Assembly (NCBI RefSeq): GCF_018860245.1
Contig: NZ_JAHKPD010000011.1
Coordinates: forward strand, 186,001 to 250,000
Direction of reading: 5' to 3'
DNA length: 64,000 nt
Source: Pseudotamlana agarivorans
GTDB taxonomy: Bacteria > Bacteroidota > Bacteroidia > Flavobacteriales > Flavobacteriaceae
The translations under genes were made by a program, and so were the position numbers. Positions 9,854-17,071 of the stretch are shown piece after piece (position 1 is the first letter of the stretch; each line of letters opens with the position of its first letter). Below the pieces are notes generated by a model. That model had not been told where the DNA came from and did no database searches. It worked only from the letters and a program-made list of their open reading frames with translations.

Positions 9854-10702
9854 ATGAGTATAAAACCTGTACTAGGCATAGTCCTTCTATGCTGTTCTCT
9901 CAATCTATTTAGCCAAGAAACGGGTTCTAAATATACTGAAACTAACCGAGGGAAATTTTTTATTAGCTGGGGCGGAAACCGTGAATCATTCTCGAAATCC
10001 GATATCACATTTAAAGGTGACAACTACCATTTCACGATAAAAGATGCTACCGCACATGACAAACCTAAGGGGTGGCATATCGATTATATCAACCCAGCAC
10101 GGATGACCATACCTCAAACCAATGCGAAATTCGGGTATTTTGTTTCAGACAACTATACCATTTCTATTGGCTTAGATCATATGAAGTATGTTATGGATAA
10201 TAATCAAACCAAACGTATTGATGGTTATATTGATTTACCAGACTCCGAGATAGGCTCCGTTTTTAATGGAACCTATAATAACGACCCTGTTTTTGTTTCA
10301 GAAAACTTCTTGCAATTTGAACACACCGACGGCCTCAACTATATCTATGCCGAATTTGCTAGGTATGATGATATCTCAAAGCTCTTCCGACTACCGAATA
10401 CCGATAAATTTCAAATCAATTTAACCGAAGGTTTAGCAGGCGGCATATTACTTCCAAAAACCAATTCGACCTTGCTCAAAAAAGACCGCTATGATGATTT
10501 TCATTTATCAGGTTTTGGAGTTTCTGCCCACGCGGGTATTAACTTCACATTTTATAAGCATTTCTATATGCAGCTTGATTTAAAAGGCGGCTACATCAAC
10601 ATGAATGATATTAGAACAACCTTAAGTCCTGCTGACAGCGCTTCTCAGCATTTCTTTTACTTACAACGTGTTGTTGCTTTTGGTGGGATATTTAGGATTT
10701 AA
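9854..10702 (+). CDS. outer-membrane beta-barrel-like protein, unknown function
   Basis: 282 aa with a signal peptide (VLGIVLLCCSLNLFSQE, cleavage probably near residue 23). The mature part is rich in alternating hydrophobic and polar residues and aromatic girdles (NYTISIGLDHMKY, GFGVSAHAGINFTFYKHFYM) and ends in ...GGIFRI, as expected for a small outer-membrane barrel. It follows kdsA closely in the same direction. I do not recognise a specific family; transport, adhesion or a structural role are all possible. Confidence 0.6.
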   Translation: MSIKPVLGIVLLCCSLNLFSQETGSKYTETNRGKFFISWGGNRESFSKSDITFKGDNYHFTIKDATAHDKPKGWHIDYINPARMTIPQTNAKFGYFVSDNYTISIGLDHMKYVMDNNQTKRIDGYIDLPDSEIGSVFNGTYNNDPVFVSENFLQFEHTDGLNYIYAEFARYDDISKLFRLPNTDKFQINLTEGLAGGILLPKTNSTLLKKDRYDDFHLSGFGVSAHAGINFTFYKHFYMQLDLKGGYINMNDIRTTLSPADSASQHFFYLQRVVAFGGIFRI

Positions 10703-10780
10703 TTTTTTGGGCACATTTTAAGGTTTAAAGTTTAGAGAAAACAGCTACAAGCTGTTAGTAAATACACAGCACCTTAAAAA

Positions 10781-10850
10781 CCGGGCTTTCCGCTATATCT
10801 TTTTTTGCCGCTTAGGGCAACAAAAAAAGGATGCCGCTGCAATCCCTTGG
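10781..10850. repeat. dispersed intergenic element (GGATGCCGCTGCAATCC type), copy 1
   Basis: This stretch contains GGCTTTCCGCTATATCTTTT and, 20-odd bases on, GGATGCCGCTGCAATCC. Both blocks recur in inverted orientation at 13389-13524 with the same order relative to each other (AGATATAGCGCAAAGCC and GGATTGCAGCGGCATCC). It lies between the convergent outer-membrane gene and SDR gene. It is an intergenic repeat; whether it acts as a terminator, a small RNA or nothing is unknown. Confidence 0.5.
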
Positions 10851-10946
10851 GCAACTGCATGGACAAAAACAAACACCGCTTAACGCTGTGCGATAACTAA
10901 TAAAACCAGTATTGGGGTTACCCTCTGTAATCCCCTCAAGGGGAAA

Positions 10947-11726
10947 TTAATCTTCGCGATTTTTCTGCTGAATCGTTCTAACAATATGTGCGGCCGTTCT
11001 TCTTGGTAGAAATCGAGGTAGCATCGCCAAAAACTTATTAAAACCTCCAGGAATAGCACAAGGTTTCCCTTGAAGCATGGCTTTGTAGCCGTAGGCTGCT
11101 ACTTCGCTGGCCGTGCCCATATTGAATTTTATTTTATTGTCTTTCGTGTTTTCAGATACGGATTTCTGGAAAGACGTTTGTGTTGGTCCTGGACAAACCG
11201 CTGTTACCGTAACACCCGTGCCCTTCAACTCGTTGGCAATAGCTTCAGAAAAAGATAACATATAACCTTTTGAAGCATAATATATAGACATTAAAGGTCC
11301 AGGCTGAAAAGCCGCTAAAGAAGACATGTTTAGAATTTTCCCCGAACCACGTTCTACCATACCTTTTAAAACCAGTTTGGTTAAATGCGTCGCGGTTAAA
11401 ATATGTACGTGCAACATGGCCGATTCGCGTTCCCAATCGGTTTCTGCGAAGGCACCAAACAAACCAAAACCTGCGTTATTTATAAGTACATCGATAGGCA
11501 GATTTCCTATATCGCTCATGATATCTACGGCAGCATTGGCAACACCCAAATCTTTCACTACAGTGATAATCTCTACATCAAAATCTTTAAGAAGGTCCGT
11601 TTTCGCTTTAGCCAGAGTTTCAGGATTCACGTCTACTAAAATGAGTTTATATTGGTCTTTTGCTAATAAAATAGCCAATTCATATCCTAATCCGGAAGCC
11701 GCGCCGGTTACTAAAGCTGTTTTCAT
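10947..11726 (-). CDS. short-chain dehydrogenase/reductase
   Basis: 259 aa, a classical SDR length. The Rossmann motif TGAASGLGYELA (residues 7-18), the NAGFGLFGAF motif, the catalytic serine in NMSSLAAFQPG and the YYASKGYMLSF segment carrying the Y-x-x-x-K pair are all present, as is the PGPTQTSF loop. It catalyses an NAD(P)H-dependent carbonyl/alcohol interconversion; the substrate is unknown. It lies 21 bases downstream of the dehydrogenase gene at 11748-12968 on the same strand, so the two probably form a small operon. Confidence 0.9.
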   Translation of the reverse strand: MKTALVTGAASGLGYELAILLAKDQYKLILVDVNPETLAKAKTDLLKDFDVEIITVVKDLGVANAAVDIMSDIGNLPIDVLINNAGFGLFGAFAETDWERESAMLHVHILTATHLTKLVLKGMVERGSGKILNMSSLAAFQPGPLMSIYYASKGYMLSFSEAIANELKGTGVTVTAVCPGPTQTSFQKSVSENTKDNKIKFNMGTASEVAAYGYKAMLQGKPCAIPGGFNKFLAMLPRFLPRRTAAHIVRTIQQKNRED

Positions 11727-11747
11727 TTTTTCAAGTCTTAGTTACGC

Positions 11748-12968
11748 CTAAAATCGTTTTTGGTGGTCTACAAAGTCTTGTAGATATTTAAAGTTTGGTG
11801 TGAGCTTACCATTTTCGGTAATTTTTGCCCGTTGCAAAATACCATCTTTATCGGTATTAAAAAAGGCCGGTAAGATTTCTTGCAAAAAAACTTCTCCAAA
11901 ACCCTCACTTGCATCTTTTGGCAGTTCGCATGGCAAATTACTCACGGCCATCACTGCTATAGCATTTTTATTTTTGAAATCGGTTTCTGTACCGGTTTCT
12001 GGATCATAACCGTAAATGGGCGCTTCAATATTAGAGGATCTAAGTGTTGTCGCGATCGGCCCATTAACATCACAACTGATATCGGCCACCACTTTAATAT
12101 TAAAATCTAGCGATTGCACATCGGTACGCGTATAGAAATACGGCGCCCCTTCACTATAAAAATGTCCCGTAAATAGTAAATCAGCTTCACGAGCAAACTT
12201 CATGAAATCAGATTCATAGTCTTGCGGGTTTTCATAAAAATGCTCCTTATTAAACACTGTTCCGGCTTTATGTTTATAATAATCGCTTACGTGAATTTTG
12301 CAATACACGGGTTCGTGAAAAATATTATTTAAAAAGGCATCAACAGAAACTGCTTCAATAGACATGGCGTCTAACATGTCCTGCACACCATTTGCCACGC
12401 GCCCATTTCCTGTGACTAGTATTTTTAGATTTGGAAGTTTTAAGGTTTTCAGATGATTTAATAAATCTTGTTTACCACTTAACTGCCCTGCCTTGGGTAG
12501 TTGCCAAGCATTGTACTTTAAGCCCCAAGTTCTAAATCCGTTATACGTGCCAACGATGCCGGCGTATTTTCCGAAACCAATTAAACGCTTTCTTTGACTG
12601 TTCACCATGGTTTCAAAATCGATGAGTGTGATGTTTTTTTCCAAAACAGCTTTTAATAATTGGCGGTTATGAACTTGTTTTTTTATGGTGTGCGAAAAGA
12701 ACAGATAGGTTTTATTCGGAATGAGAGCTTCAATGGGAACTTCCTTAATGCCTATCATCATATCACAATCGGCAATATTATGGCTAACCTCAAAACCTGC
12801 ATTTTTGTATTCTTCATCTGAAAACACTCGAATATTGGAAGCTTCGATTTTAAATTCAGCATTTGGGAATTGTGCTTTCACCTCTAATAATTTTGAAGGT
12901 GAAAAGACCACACGACGGTCTGGCGGTGTTTTGCGTTCTTTAATGATGGCGAATTTTAACTGATTCAT
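11748..12968 (-). CDS. saccharopine/alanine-dehydrogenase-like NAD(P)-dependent oxidoreductase
   Basis: 406 aa. The N-terminus (FAIIKERKTPPDRRVVFSPS) and the block VPIEALIPNKTYLFFSHTIK resemble the alanine dehydrogenase/PNT N-terminal domain used by lysine-forming saccharopine dehydrogenases. LKILVTGNGRVANGVQDML is the GxGxxG-type nucleotide-binding motif, and VVADISCDVNGPIATT matches the substrate-side conserved block. The family includes saccharopine dehydrogenase (NAD+, L-lysine-forming), but many bacterial members are of unproven substrate. It is the first gene of a two-gene minus-strand unit with the SDR. Confidence 0.7.
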   Translation of the reverse strand: MNQLKFAIIKERKTPPDRRVVFSPSKLLEVKAQFPNAEFKIEASNIRVFSDEEYKNAGFEVSHNIADCDMMIGIKEVPIEALIPNKTYLFFSHTIKKQVHNRQLLKAVLEKNITLIDFETMVNSQRKRLIGFGKYAGIVGTYNGFRTWGLKYNAWQLPKAGQLSGKQDLLNHLKTLKLPNLKILVTGNGRVANGVQDMLDAMSIEAVSVDAFLNNIFHEPVYCKIHVSDYYKHKAGTVFNKEHFYENPQDYESDFMKFAREADLLFTGHFYSEGAPYFYTRTDVQSLDFNIKVVADISCDVNGPIATTLRSSNIEAPIYGYDPETGTETDFKNKNAIAVMAVSNLPCELPKDASEGFGEVFLQEILPAFFNTDKDGILQRAKITENGKLTPNFKYLQDFVDHQKRF

Positions 12969-13127
12969 AGAAATCTTGTTTAAATACCTCGTATTCTAGA
13001 CTTCTACTAATTTACTCATTTATATAATGCTGCGTTTTAAAATATTGAGCTGGTTTTATCATTTTTAAGGTATAACTAGTTCGTTTTACAATCTTATTTT
13101 AAACTTAAAGTCGCATGTCAAATCTAG

Positions 13128-13175
13128 CGCAGTCGAGATTGGTTTCTATGGCTGCCAACCTGTTCTCGACTGCGC
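13128..13175. repeat. inverted repeat GCGCAGTCGAGA / TCTCGACTGCGC
   Basis: Twelve perfectly complementary bases (13128-13139 and 13164-13175) enclose a 24-base loop. It lies downstream of nothing transcribed towards it at close range, so it looks like a dispersed palindromic element rather than a gene terminator. Confidence 0.6.
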
Positions 13176-13191
13176 AATTATTATCGTCATC

Positions 13192-13224
13192 AGACCCTTC
13201 AGGTTTTTAAAACCTGAAGGGTCT
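13192..13224. repeat. 33-base perfect hairpin AGACCCTTCAGGTTTT...
   Basis: AGACCCTTCAGGTTTT, a single T, then the exact complement AAAACCTGAAGGGTCT: a 16-bp perfect stem with a 1-base centre. Such AGGGTC/GACCCT hairpins are of a dispersed-repeat kind. No T-run or upstream gene indicates a terminator. Confidence 0.6.
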
Positions 13225-13378
13225 ATAATGGGTTTATATTATACGCATTTAACGACATTCCTCTATTTTTTTAAGCTAAACACCAACAAGACCCCGTATT
13301 TCAACCTGACAACAAGAGACTTGGCATAGCTTTTGAACAATTAGTACTGATTTTTAATGGCAGTAAGAAGTTTTTTAA

Positions 13379-13386
13379 TAACTTTG
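13379..13386 (+). promoter_or_regulatory. candidate -7 box upstream of ssrA
   Basis: TAACTTTG is an exact TAnnTTTG match and identical to the kdsA -7 box. It lies about 200 bases before the mature tmRNA 5' end, so it would drive either a long tmRNA precursor or a separate small transcript across the 13389-13549 repeat. A clear -33 element is not seen. Confidence 0.35.
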
Positions 13387-13388
13387 CC

Positions 13389-13524
13389 GCCCGCGTTAAG
13401 GATTGCAGCGGCATCCTTTTTAAAACTAAAAAAACGCATATCACCGTTGAAACAGATTTTTGATTTATAGCTGAAAACGCTGTTTTAACAATACCGTTTT
13501 AAAAAGATATAGCGCAAAGCCTGA
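13389..13524. repeat. dispersed intergenic element, copy 2 (inverted relative to copy 1)
   Basis: GGATTGCAGCGGCATCCTTTTT near the left end and AAAGATATAGCGCAAAGCC near the right end are the reverse complements of the two blocks at 10781-10850. The interior is longer here. The right end runs directly into the CCCGATA palindrome. Confidence 0.5.
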
Positions 13525-13549
13525 CCCTCCCGATAGTTATCGGGAAGGG
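13525..13549. repeat. CCCGATAGTTATCGGG palindrome (copy 1)
   Basis: The core CCCGATAGTTATCGGG (13529-13544) is extended by CCCT on the left and AAGGG on the right, making a strong hairpin. Near-identical palindromes occur inside the tmRNA gene (13792-13807) and at 53109-53124. Confidence 0.7.
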
Positions 13550-13585
13550 AAACGCCAAAATAAAAATTACTATTTCAATAATAAT

Positions 13586-13993
13586 GGGGTCGACTGGTTT
13601 TGACAGCGAGATTAATTGAACGGTAAGCACGTCGTGTAATGGCATTGAAACACGTAAAAGGCTAGACCAACTTTTAAACGGCGAGAATAACTACGCTTTA
13701 GCTGCATAATTCGAATTATAGTAGAATTGGCCTAGGTACACAAGGTGTACAAGCTTTATGTCTCCGGAAAGCCTTGATTGACGGCGTTCCCCCCGATAAC
13801 TATCGGGATTAGAGGCATCGTAAATGTCAATATAGAAAGTGAAGCGCTTCGATTTGCTTTCGAAACTAAAGAAGATAAGTTATAAATAGGTTGTCTTTAA
13901 CCAGCTTATAATCGAAAACCCAAGAAAAGAATAAACGTGTAGAAAGCCCTTTGGTTACTTGTTTGGACGAGAGTTCGATTCTCTCCGACTCCA
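13586..13993 (+). ncRNA. ssrA: tmRNA (ssrA)
   Basis: The 5' end GGGGTCGACTGGTTTTGACA and the 3' end GAGTTCGATTCTC-TCCGACTCCA form the tRNA-like domain. GGGGTCG pairs with CGACTCC over 7 bp with one G-T, and the T arm GAG-TTCGATT-CTC is intact. The tag frame at 13680-13709 reads GENNYALAA-stop, the expected Bacteroidetes proteolysis tag. The 3' CCA is not encoded. tmRNA rescues stalled ribosomes and tags the truncated peptide for degradation. Two oddities: a dispersed palindrome sits inside the gene at 13792-13807, and its 3' end is the left attachment site of the 38-kb element, the mature RNA being preserved. Confidence 0.95.
13792..13807. repeat. CCCGATAACTATCGGG palindrome inside tmRNA (copy 2)
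   Basis: An exact copy of the element at 53109-53124, located between the tag frame and the tRNA-like 3' domain. It would fold as a hairpin within the pseudoknot region of tmRNA, suggesting that a dispersed palindromic element was tolerated in this structural RNA. Confidence 0.75.
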
Positions 13994-13999
13994 CTTTTA
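13982..13999 (+). other. left attachment site (attL) of the integrative element
   Basis: TCTCCGACTCCACTTTTA overlaps the last 12 bases of tmRNA and recurs exactly at 52416-52433. The integrase gene begins about 250 bases to the right. Use of the T arm/3' end of ssrA by tyrosine recombinases is well established. Confidence 0.85.
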
Positions 14000-14017
14000 G
14001 AGTATCAAAACTCTTCA

Positions 14018-14052
14018 AAAACCCTGTAATCATTTGATTTACAGGGTTTTTT
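14018..14052 (+). terminator. terminator downstream of tmRNA
   Basis: AAAACCCTGTAA (14018-14029) pairs with TTACAGGGTTTT (14039-14050) and runs into a T tract. It lies inside the element and replaces the terminator now displaced to 52435-52465. Confidence 0.8.
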
Positions 14053-14099
14053 GTTTTAAATGATATCAAATAATATCATTTAAAACCATATAAAAGGTG

Positions 14100-14114
14100 C
14101 CAAATCGGTGACCT
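14100..14114 (+). repeat. left subterminal repeat, candidate integrase arm site
   Basis: CCAAATCGGTGACCT matches CCAATTCGGTGACCT at 52341-52355 in 14 of 15 bases, same orientation. Further GGTGACC- or GTGACCT-like words occur at about 14133-14140 (inverted) and 14232-14239, as expected for arm-type integrase or excisionase sites. Confidence 0.55.
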
Positions 14115-14189
14115 ATTCTAATTTTAAAAAAGGGGTCACCAGAACACCATTAATTCACTCATTTTCAGCATTTTGAATAATTTAATCAT

Positions 14190-14220
14190 TTTGTTTATTC
14201 GGTTTAAATATCTACCTTAA
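14190..14220 (+). promoter_or_regulatory. candidate integrase promoter
   Basis: TTTG (14190-14193), a 19-base spacer and TACCTTAA (14213-14220), a near match to the TTTG-N19-TAnnTTTG promoter, 34 bases before the integrase ATG. A GTGACCT word lies between it and the gene, so autorepression by integrase is possible. Confidence 0.4.
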
Positions 14221-14254
14221 GGGTAATTTCTAGTGACCTAAAACAGATATAATT

Positions 14255-15493
14255 ATGAAAACCGACTTTCACACCTATTTTCATCTTCTAAAATCAAAAA
14301 CAAACAACAAAGGTTTAGCTCCAATATACCTTCGCTTAACCGTTGATCTCAAAAGATTAGAGTATAGCATAACTAGAAGGGTTGAACCTAAAAGATGGAG
14401 TCAAAAATCACAGCGTGCTTTAGGTACTAATCGTGAGGCTGTTGAAATTAATACCCATATTGATAATATTAAACATAAATTAAACAAGATTCATCAAAAG
14501 CTAATTGATAATGACGAATTAATTACTGTAAGCTCCATGATGAACTTACTGAAAGGTGGTGGTAAAAAAACCAGATTTATTCTTGAAATATTCAAAGAAC
14601 ATAATGAAAGAACTGATTTATTAGCTGGAAAAGATATTTCCGTTAGTACAGCAAAACGTTATTGGACTTGTTATGATCATGTAAAACAATTTATTGAAGA
14701 GGAATACCGATTAGAAGATTATAAATTGAGAGACATCGATTATAGATTTATAACCAAATTAGCGTTCTTTTTAAAAACAACTAGAAAATGCAATCATAAT
14801 TCTGCATTAAAGTATATTAATAATTTCAAAAAGATAATTCGTATTGCTTTAGCGAATCAATGGGTGGATCGTGACCCATTTTATAATTACAAAGTGCAAT
14901 TTGAAGCGGTGGAACGCGAATACTTAACTGCTGATGAAATAGAAATACTTTACACTAAAGAATTACATTTTGATAGATTGAAAGTGGTTCGAGACATGTT
15001 TGTGTTTTCTTGTTATACTGGTCTTGCTTATTCTGATGTTGAGAAACTTTCAAAATCTGATATTACCATTGGCATTGATGGTAAGCAATGGATAAATATT
15101 AAACGTACCAAAACAAATACACGAAGCAGTATTCCTTTGTTACCCATAGCAAAAGAGATTCTAAATCGTTATGCTTATGATCCCCAAGTTATAAAAAGTG
15201 AGCGTTTAATTCCTGTGTTTAGCAATCAGAAATCCAATGCCTATTTAAAAGAAATAGCATTGCTCTGCGGCATCACAAAACCACTAACCACACATTTAGC
15301 ACGACATACTTTTGCTACCACAGTTACTTTAACCAATGGTGTACCTATTGAAACTGTAAGTAAAATGTTGGGGCATAAATCGTTGAGAACAACACAACAT
15401 TATGCAAAAATAGTTGACCGTAAAGTTAGTGACGATATGAAAATTCTAGAAGAGAAACTGAAAACCCAAAGCAAAAATCAGAAAGAAAACTAA
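14255..15493 (+). CDS. tyrosine recombinase/integrase of the element
   Basis: 412 aa, typical of Bacteroidetes integrases. It has an N-terminal arm-binding domain (YFHLLKSKTNNKGLAPIYLR), a SAM-like core-binding domain (about residues 120-210) and a C-terminal catalytic domain with HLARHTF (H347, R350), GHKSLRTT (H374) and HYAKI (nucleophile Y383). The position of the first catalytic arginine reads CYTGLAYSDV, with no Arg; the same replacement is known in the CTnDOT-type integrase branch. It would integrate and excise the element at the ssrA 3' end, which lies about 250 bp upstream. Reads away from tmRNA. Confidence 0.95.
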   Translation: MKTDFHTYFHLLKSKTNNKGLAPIYLRLTVDLKRLEYSITRRVEPKRWSQKSQRALGTNREAVEINTHIDNIKHKLNKIHQKLIDNDELITVSSMMNLLKGGGKKTRFILEIFKEHNERTDLLAGKDISVSTAKRYWTCYDHVKQFIEEEYRLEDYKLRDIDYRFITKLAFFLKTTRKCNHNSALKYINNFKKIIRIALANQWVDRDPFYNYKVQFEAVEREYLTADEIEILYTKELHFDRLKVVRDMFVFSCYTGLAYSDVEKLSKSDITIGIDGKQWINIKRTKTNTRSSIPLLPIAKEILNRYAYDPQVIKSERLIPVFSNQKSNAYLKEIALLCGITKPLTTHLARHTFATTVTLTNGVPIETVSKMLGHKSLRTTQHYAKIVDRKVSDDMKILEEKLKTQSKNQKEN

Positions 15494-15913
15494 TAATATA
15501 TTCAATTTTAAAGCTGAAATTTATAGTCTTTTTTGCCCTAATTCATTTTGCCATCAAATGATTCATTTTGAGATACGATTGGAACATGTTCAAAATCGAT
15601 ACAAGCTGTGAACAAGCACTGAACAAGTAGTGAACAAGCATTGATACGTATATATAAACATTAATAAACAAAAGAAAACATTTATAAACTAAGCTAACAA
15701 AAAATCAAAAATTACTTTTGGTTTTTAAAAAATTCAAATTATTTATCGGTCTTAGAAATGCAACTTAGAATCAAAATTAAGGTGTTTTCCAAATGCTCTA
15801 ATCAATTATTGCTAGTTTCCGAGAATCTACCTTGCCCTTGCCTTAAAAATCAATTTAAAAAGTCTTAAAATCAATATTTTCGTAATGACTTTAGGACTTC
15901 ATAGCGTTTGATA
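15494..15913. other. gene-free region after the integrase
   Basis: Apart from the three-copy TGAACAAG repeat at 15609-15641 I see no gene, hairpin or RNA here. The sequence is very AT-rich. Confidence 0.5.
15609..15641 (+). repeat. three direct repeats of TGAACAAGyan, 11-bp period
   Basis: TGAACAAG begins at 15609, 15620 and 15631, exactly 11 bases apart, so the three copies lie on the same helical face. This looks like an iteron or protein-binding array, perhaps for a regulatory or replication/transfer protein of the element. No partner gene can be identified. Confidence 0.5.
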
Positions 15914-16377
15914 CTATTTGATTGAATTTGATGTTTGTTCTCCGTTATTTAAATGATCATTGTCATTTTTATAATCTGATTCACTTTTTTCTTTAAGTCG
16001 CGCTAAAAATTCCCTATTCAATCTTTCATTGTCTAACTGCTCAAAACTTTTTTCAACAAGTAATTTTGCTTTGTCTCCACGTTTTCGAAAACCGCTTGCA
16101 ACATCGCCATTGTCGGTTTGGTTTGATTCTTTTCTATATTTTTAATAATCGCAACAAGTGCATTGATTCTTTTTTTAATACGATTTTCGGTTTCAAATAT
16201 TCCAGGCTTTAAATCATCTTCTGGAGACAATTCATATCGCTCAAAAAAATCCATCATTAAAAGCAGAGTCATCGATTTAGATTTTGACGTTTTCTTACAA
16301 AAATTTCAAAATTTAACTGCTACAGAAATCTTAATTCCCAGCTTCTCAAATCCCTCTTTTTCATATCCTTTATCCAT
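15914..16377 (-). pseudogene. broken BfmA/BtgA-family mobilization protein
   Basis: Reading from the ATG at 16375-16377 gives MDKGYEKEGFEKLGIKISVA followed by VKF, then TGA at 16306-16308 where the family has Arg (CGA to TGA). The frame continues with NFCKKTSKSKSM, MMDFFERYELSPEDD and ALVAIIKNIEKNQTKPT, the hallmarks of BfmA/BtgA accessory mobilization proteins. Near residue 110 the coding frame shifts: the C-terminal part (KLLVEKSFEQLDNERLNREF and onward to 15914) is open only in another frame. One nonsense and one frameshift change make it a likely pseudogene. It records former mobilizability; its usual partner relaxase is absent. Confidence 0.75.
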
Positions 16378-17071
16378 TTTTTCAGAAAAAATTTATTGAT
16401 TTCATTGGGCTGTAAGGTTTTTTTCAGAAAAAATCATTTCTCTCACTAAGCTTAAAGGGTTTTAATAAACTAATAATCAGTAAGTTGCAGAATAATGACA
16501 TCGCGCAGCGTGTTACCCTCTTGCTATACATTTTTTTCGATACATCTTCAAAAACCCATACTTACATTGAAGATAATTTAGTAATCAAATTTATCGTTAG
16601 GATGACCAAAATTTAAGAACCAAAAAAAGTAATTCTTGAATTATTTTAACTTAATTGAGCTTATGATTGCATTATCAACAAAACCATTTACTTATTATAT
16701 CTTGAGCGTTTTCCTTTTCTTTTTTCTTATTTAGTAGAATCTTTCTAAAGAAAAGAACTCCTAAGAAATAGCTTATAGCTTTCCTAATTCATCTACTTCC
16801 CATAGCGCCATCGCTGTTACCTTTTTCAAATGATAAATCCTGAAATTTGAAGCTCATAAAGATTTATAAAAAGTGCGAGCGAGTTTACGCTGAGCGTAGT
16901 CGAAGTGAGCCTGATTATGCAATCTGTTGAGAATGAAATTTCATAGCTTATGCTGGAAAAGTGATAAGTAAATCAGAATGATTAAGGTACTATTTTCACA
17001 TTCAAATCAAAGTTCTATTGCGCGAACTGGAAACTCTTATTTTTTATCGAATTGAGAAGAGAACATGTAAT
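16378..17071. other. gene-free region between mobilization relic and luxR-type gene
   Basis: No coding region is supported. It contains a GC-rich oriT-like word (16496-16529, listed separately) and GCTGAGCGTAGTCGAAGTGA near 16889-16908, a short sequence of the dispersed kind common in flavobacterial intergenic DNA. Confidence 0.5.
16496..16529 (-). other. possible oriT/nic region remnant
   Basis: On the minus strand AAGAGGGTAACACGCTGCGC followed by GATGTCATTATTC stands out as a GC-rich island in AT-rich DNA, immediately upstream of the bfmA/btgA relic in its transcription direction, where Bacteroidetes mobilizable elements place their oriT. The assignment rests on position and my recollection of similar words near Bacteroidetes relaxase genes, so it is tentative. 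Confidence 0.3.

Larger units (their letters stand above)
12969..13585. other. gene-free, repeat-rich region upstream of ssrA
   Basis: No coding region is supported in these 617 bases. They hold two long inverted repeats (13128-13175 and 13192-13224), a candidate -7 box (13379-13386), a dispersed intergenic element (13389-13524) and a palindromic element (13525-13549), each listed separately. Confidence 0.7.

Noticed and set aside
13866-14069. 67-codon minus-strand frame over the tmRNA 3' end
   Set aside because: It is antisense to the tRNA-like domain and terminator of ssrA, with no family resemblance; the RNA explains the sequence.
16163-16399. 78-codon plus-strand frame
   Set aside because: It is the complementary shadow of the bfmA/btgA relic, which has clear family motifs on the minus strand.
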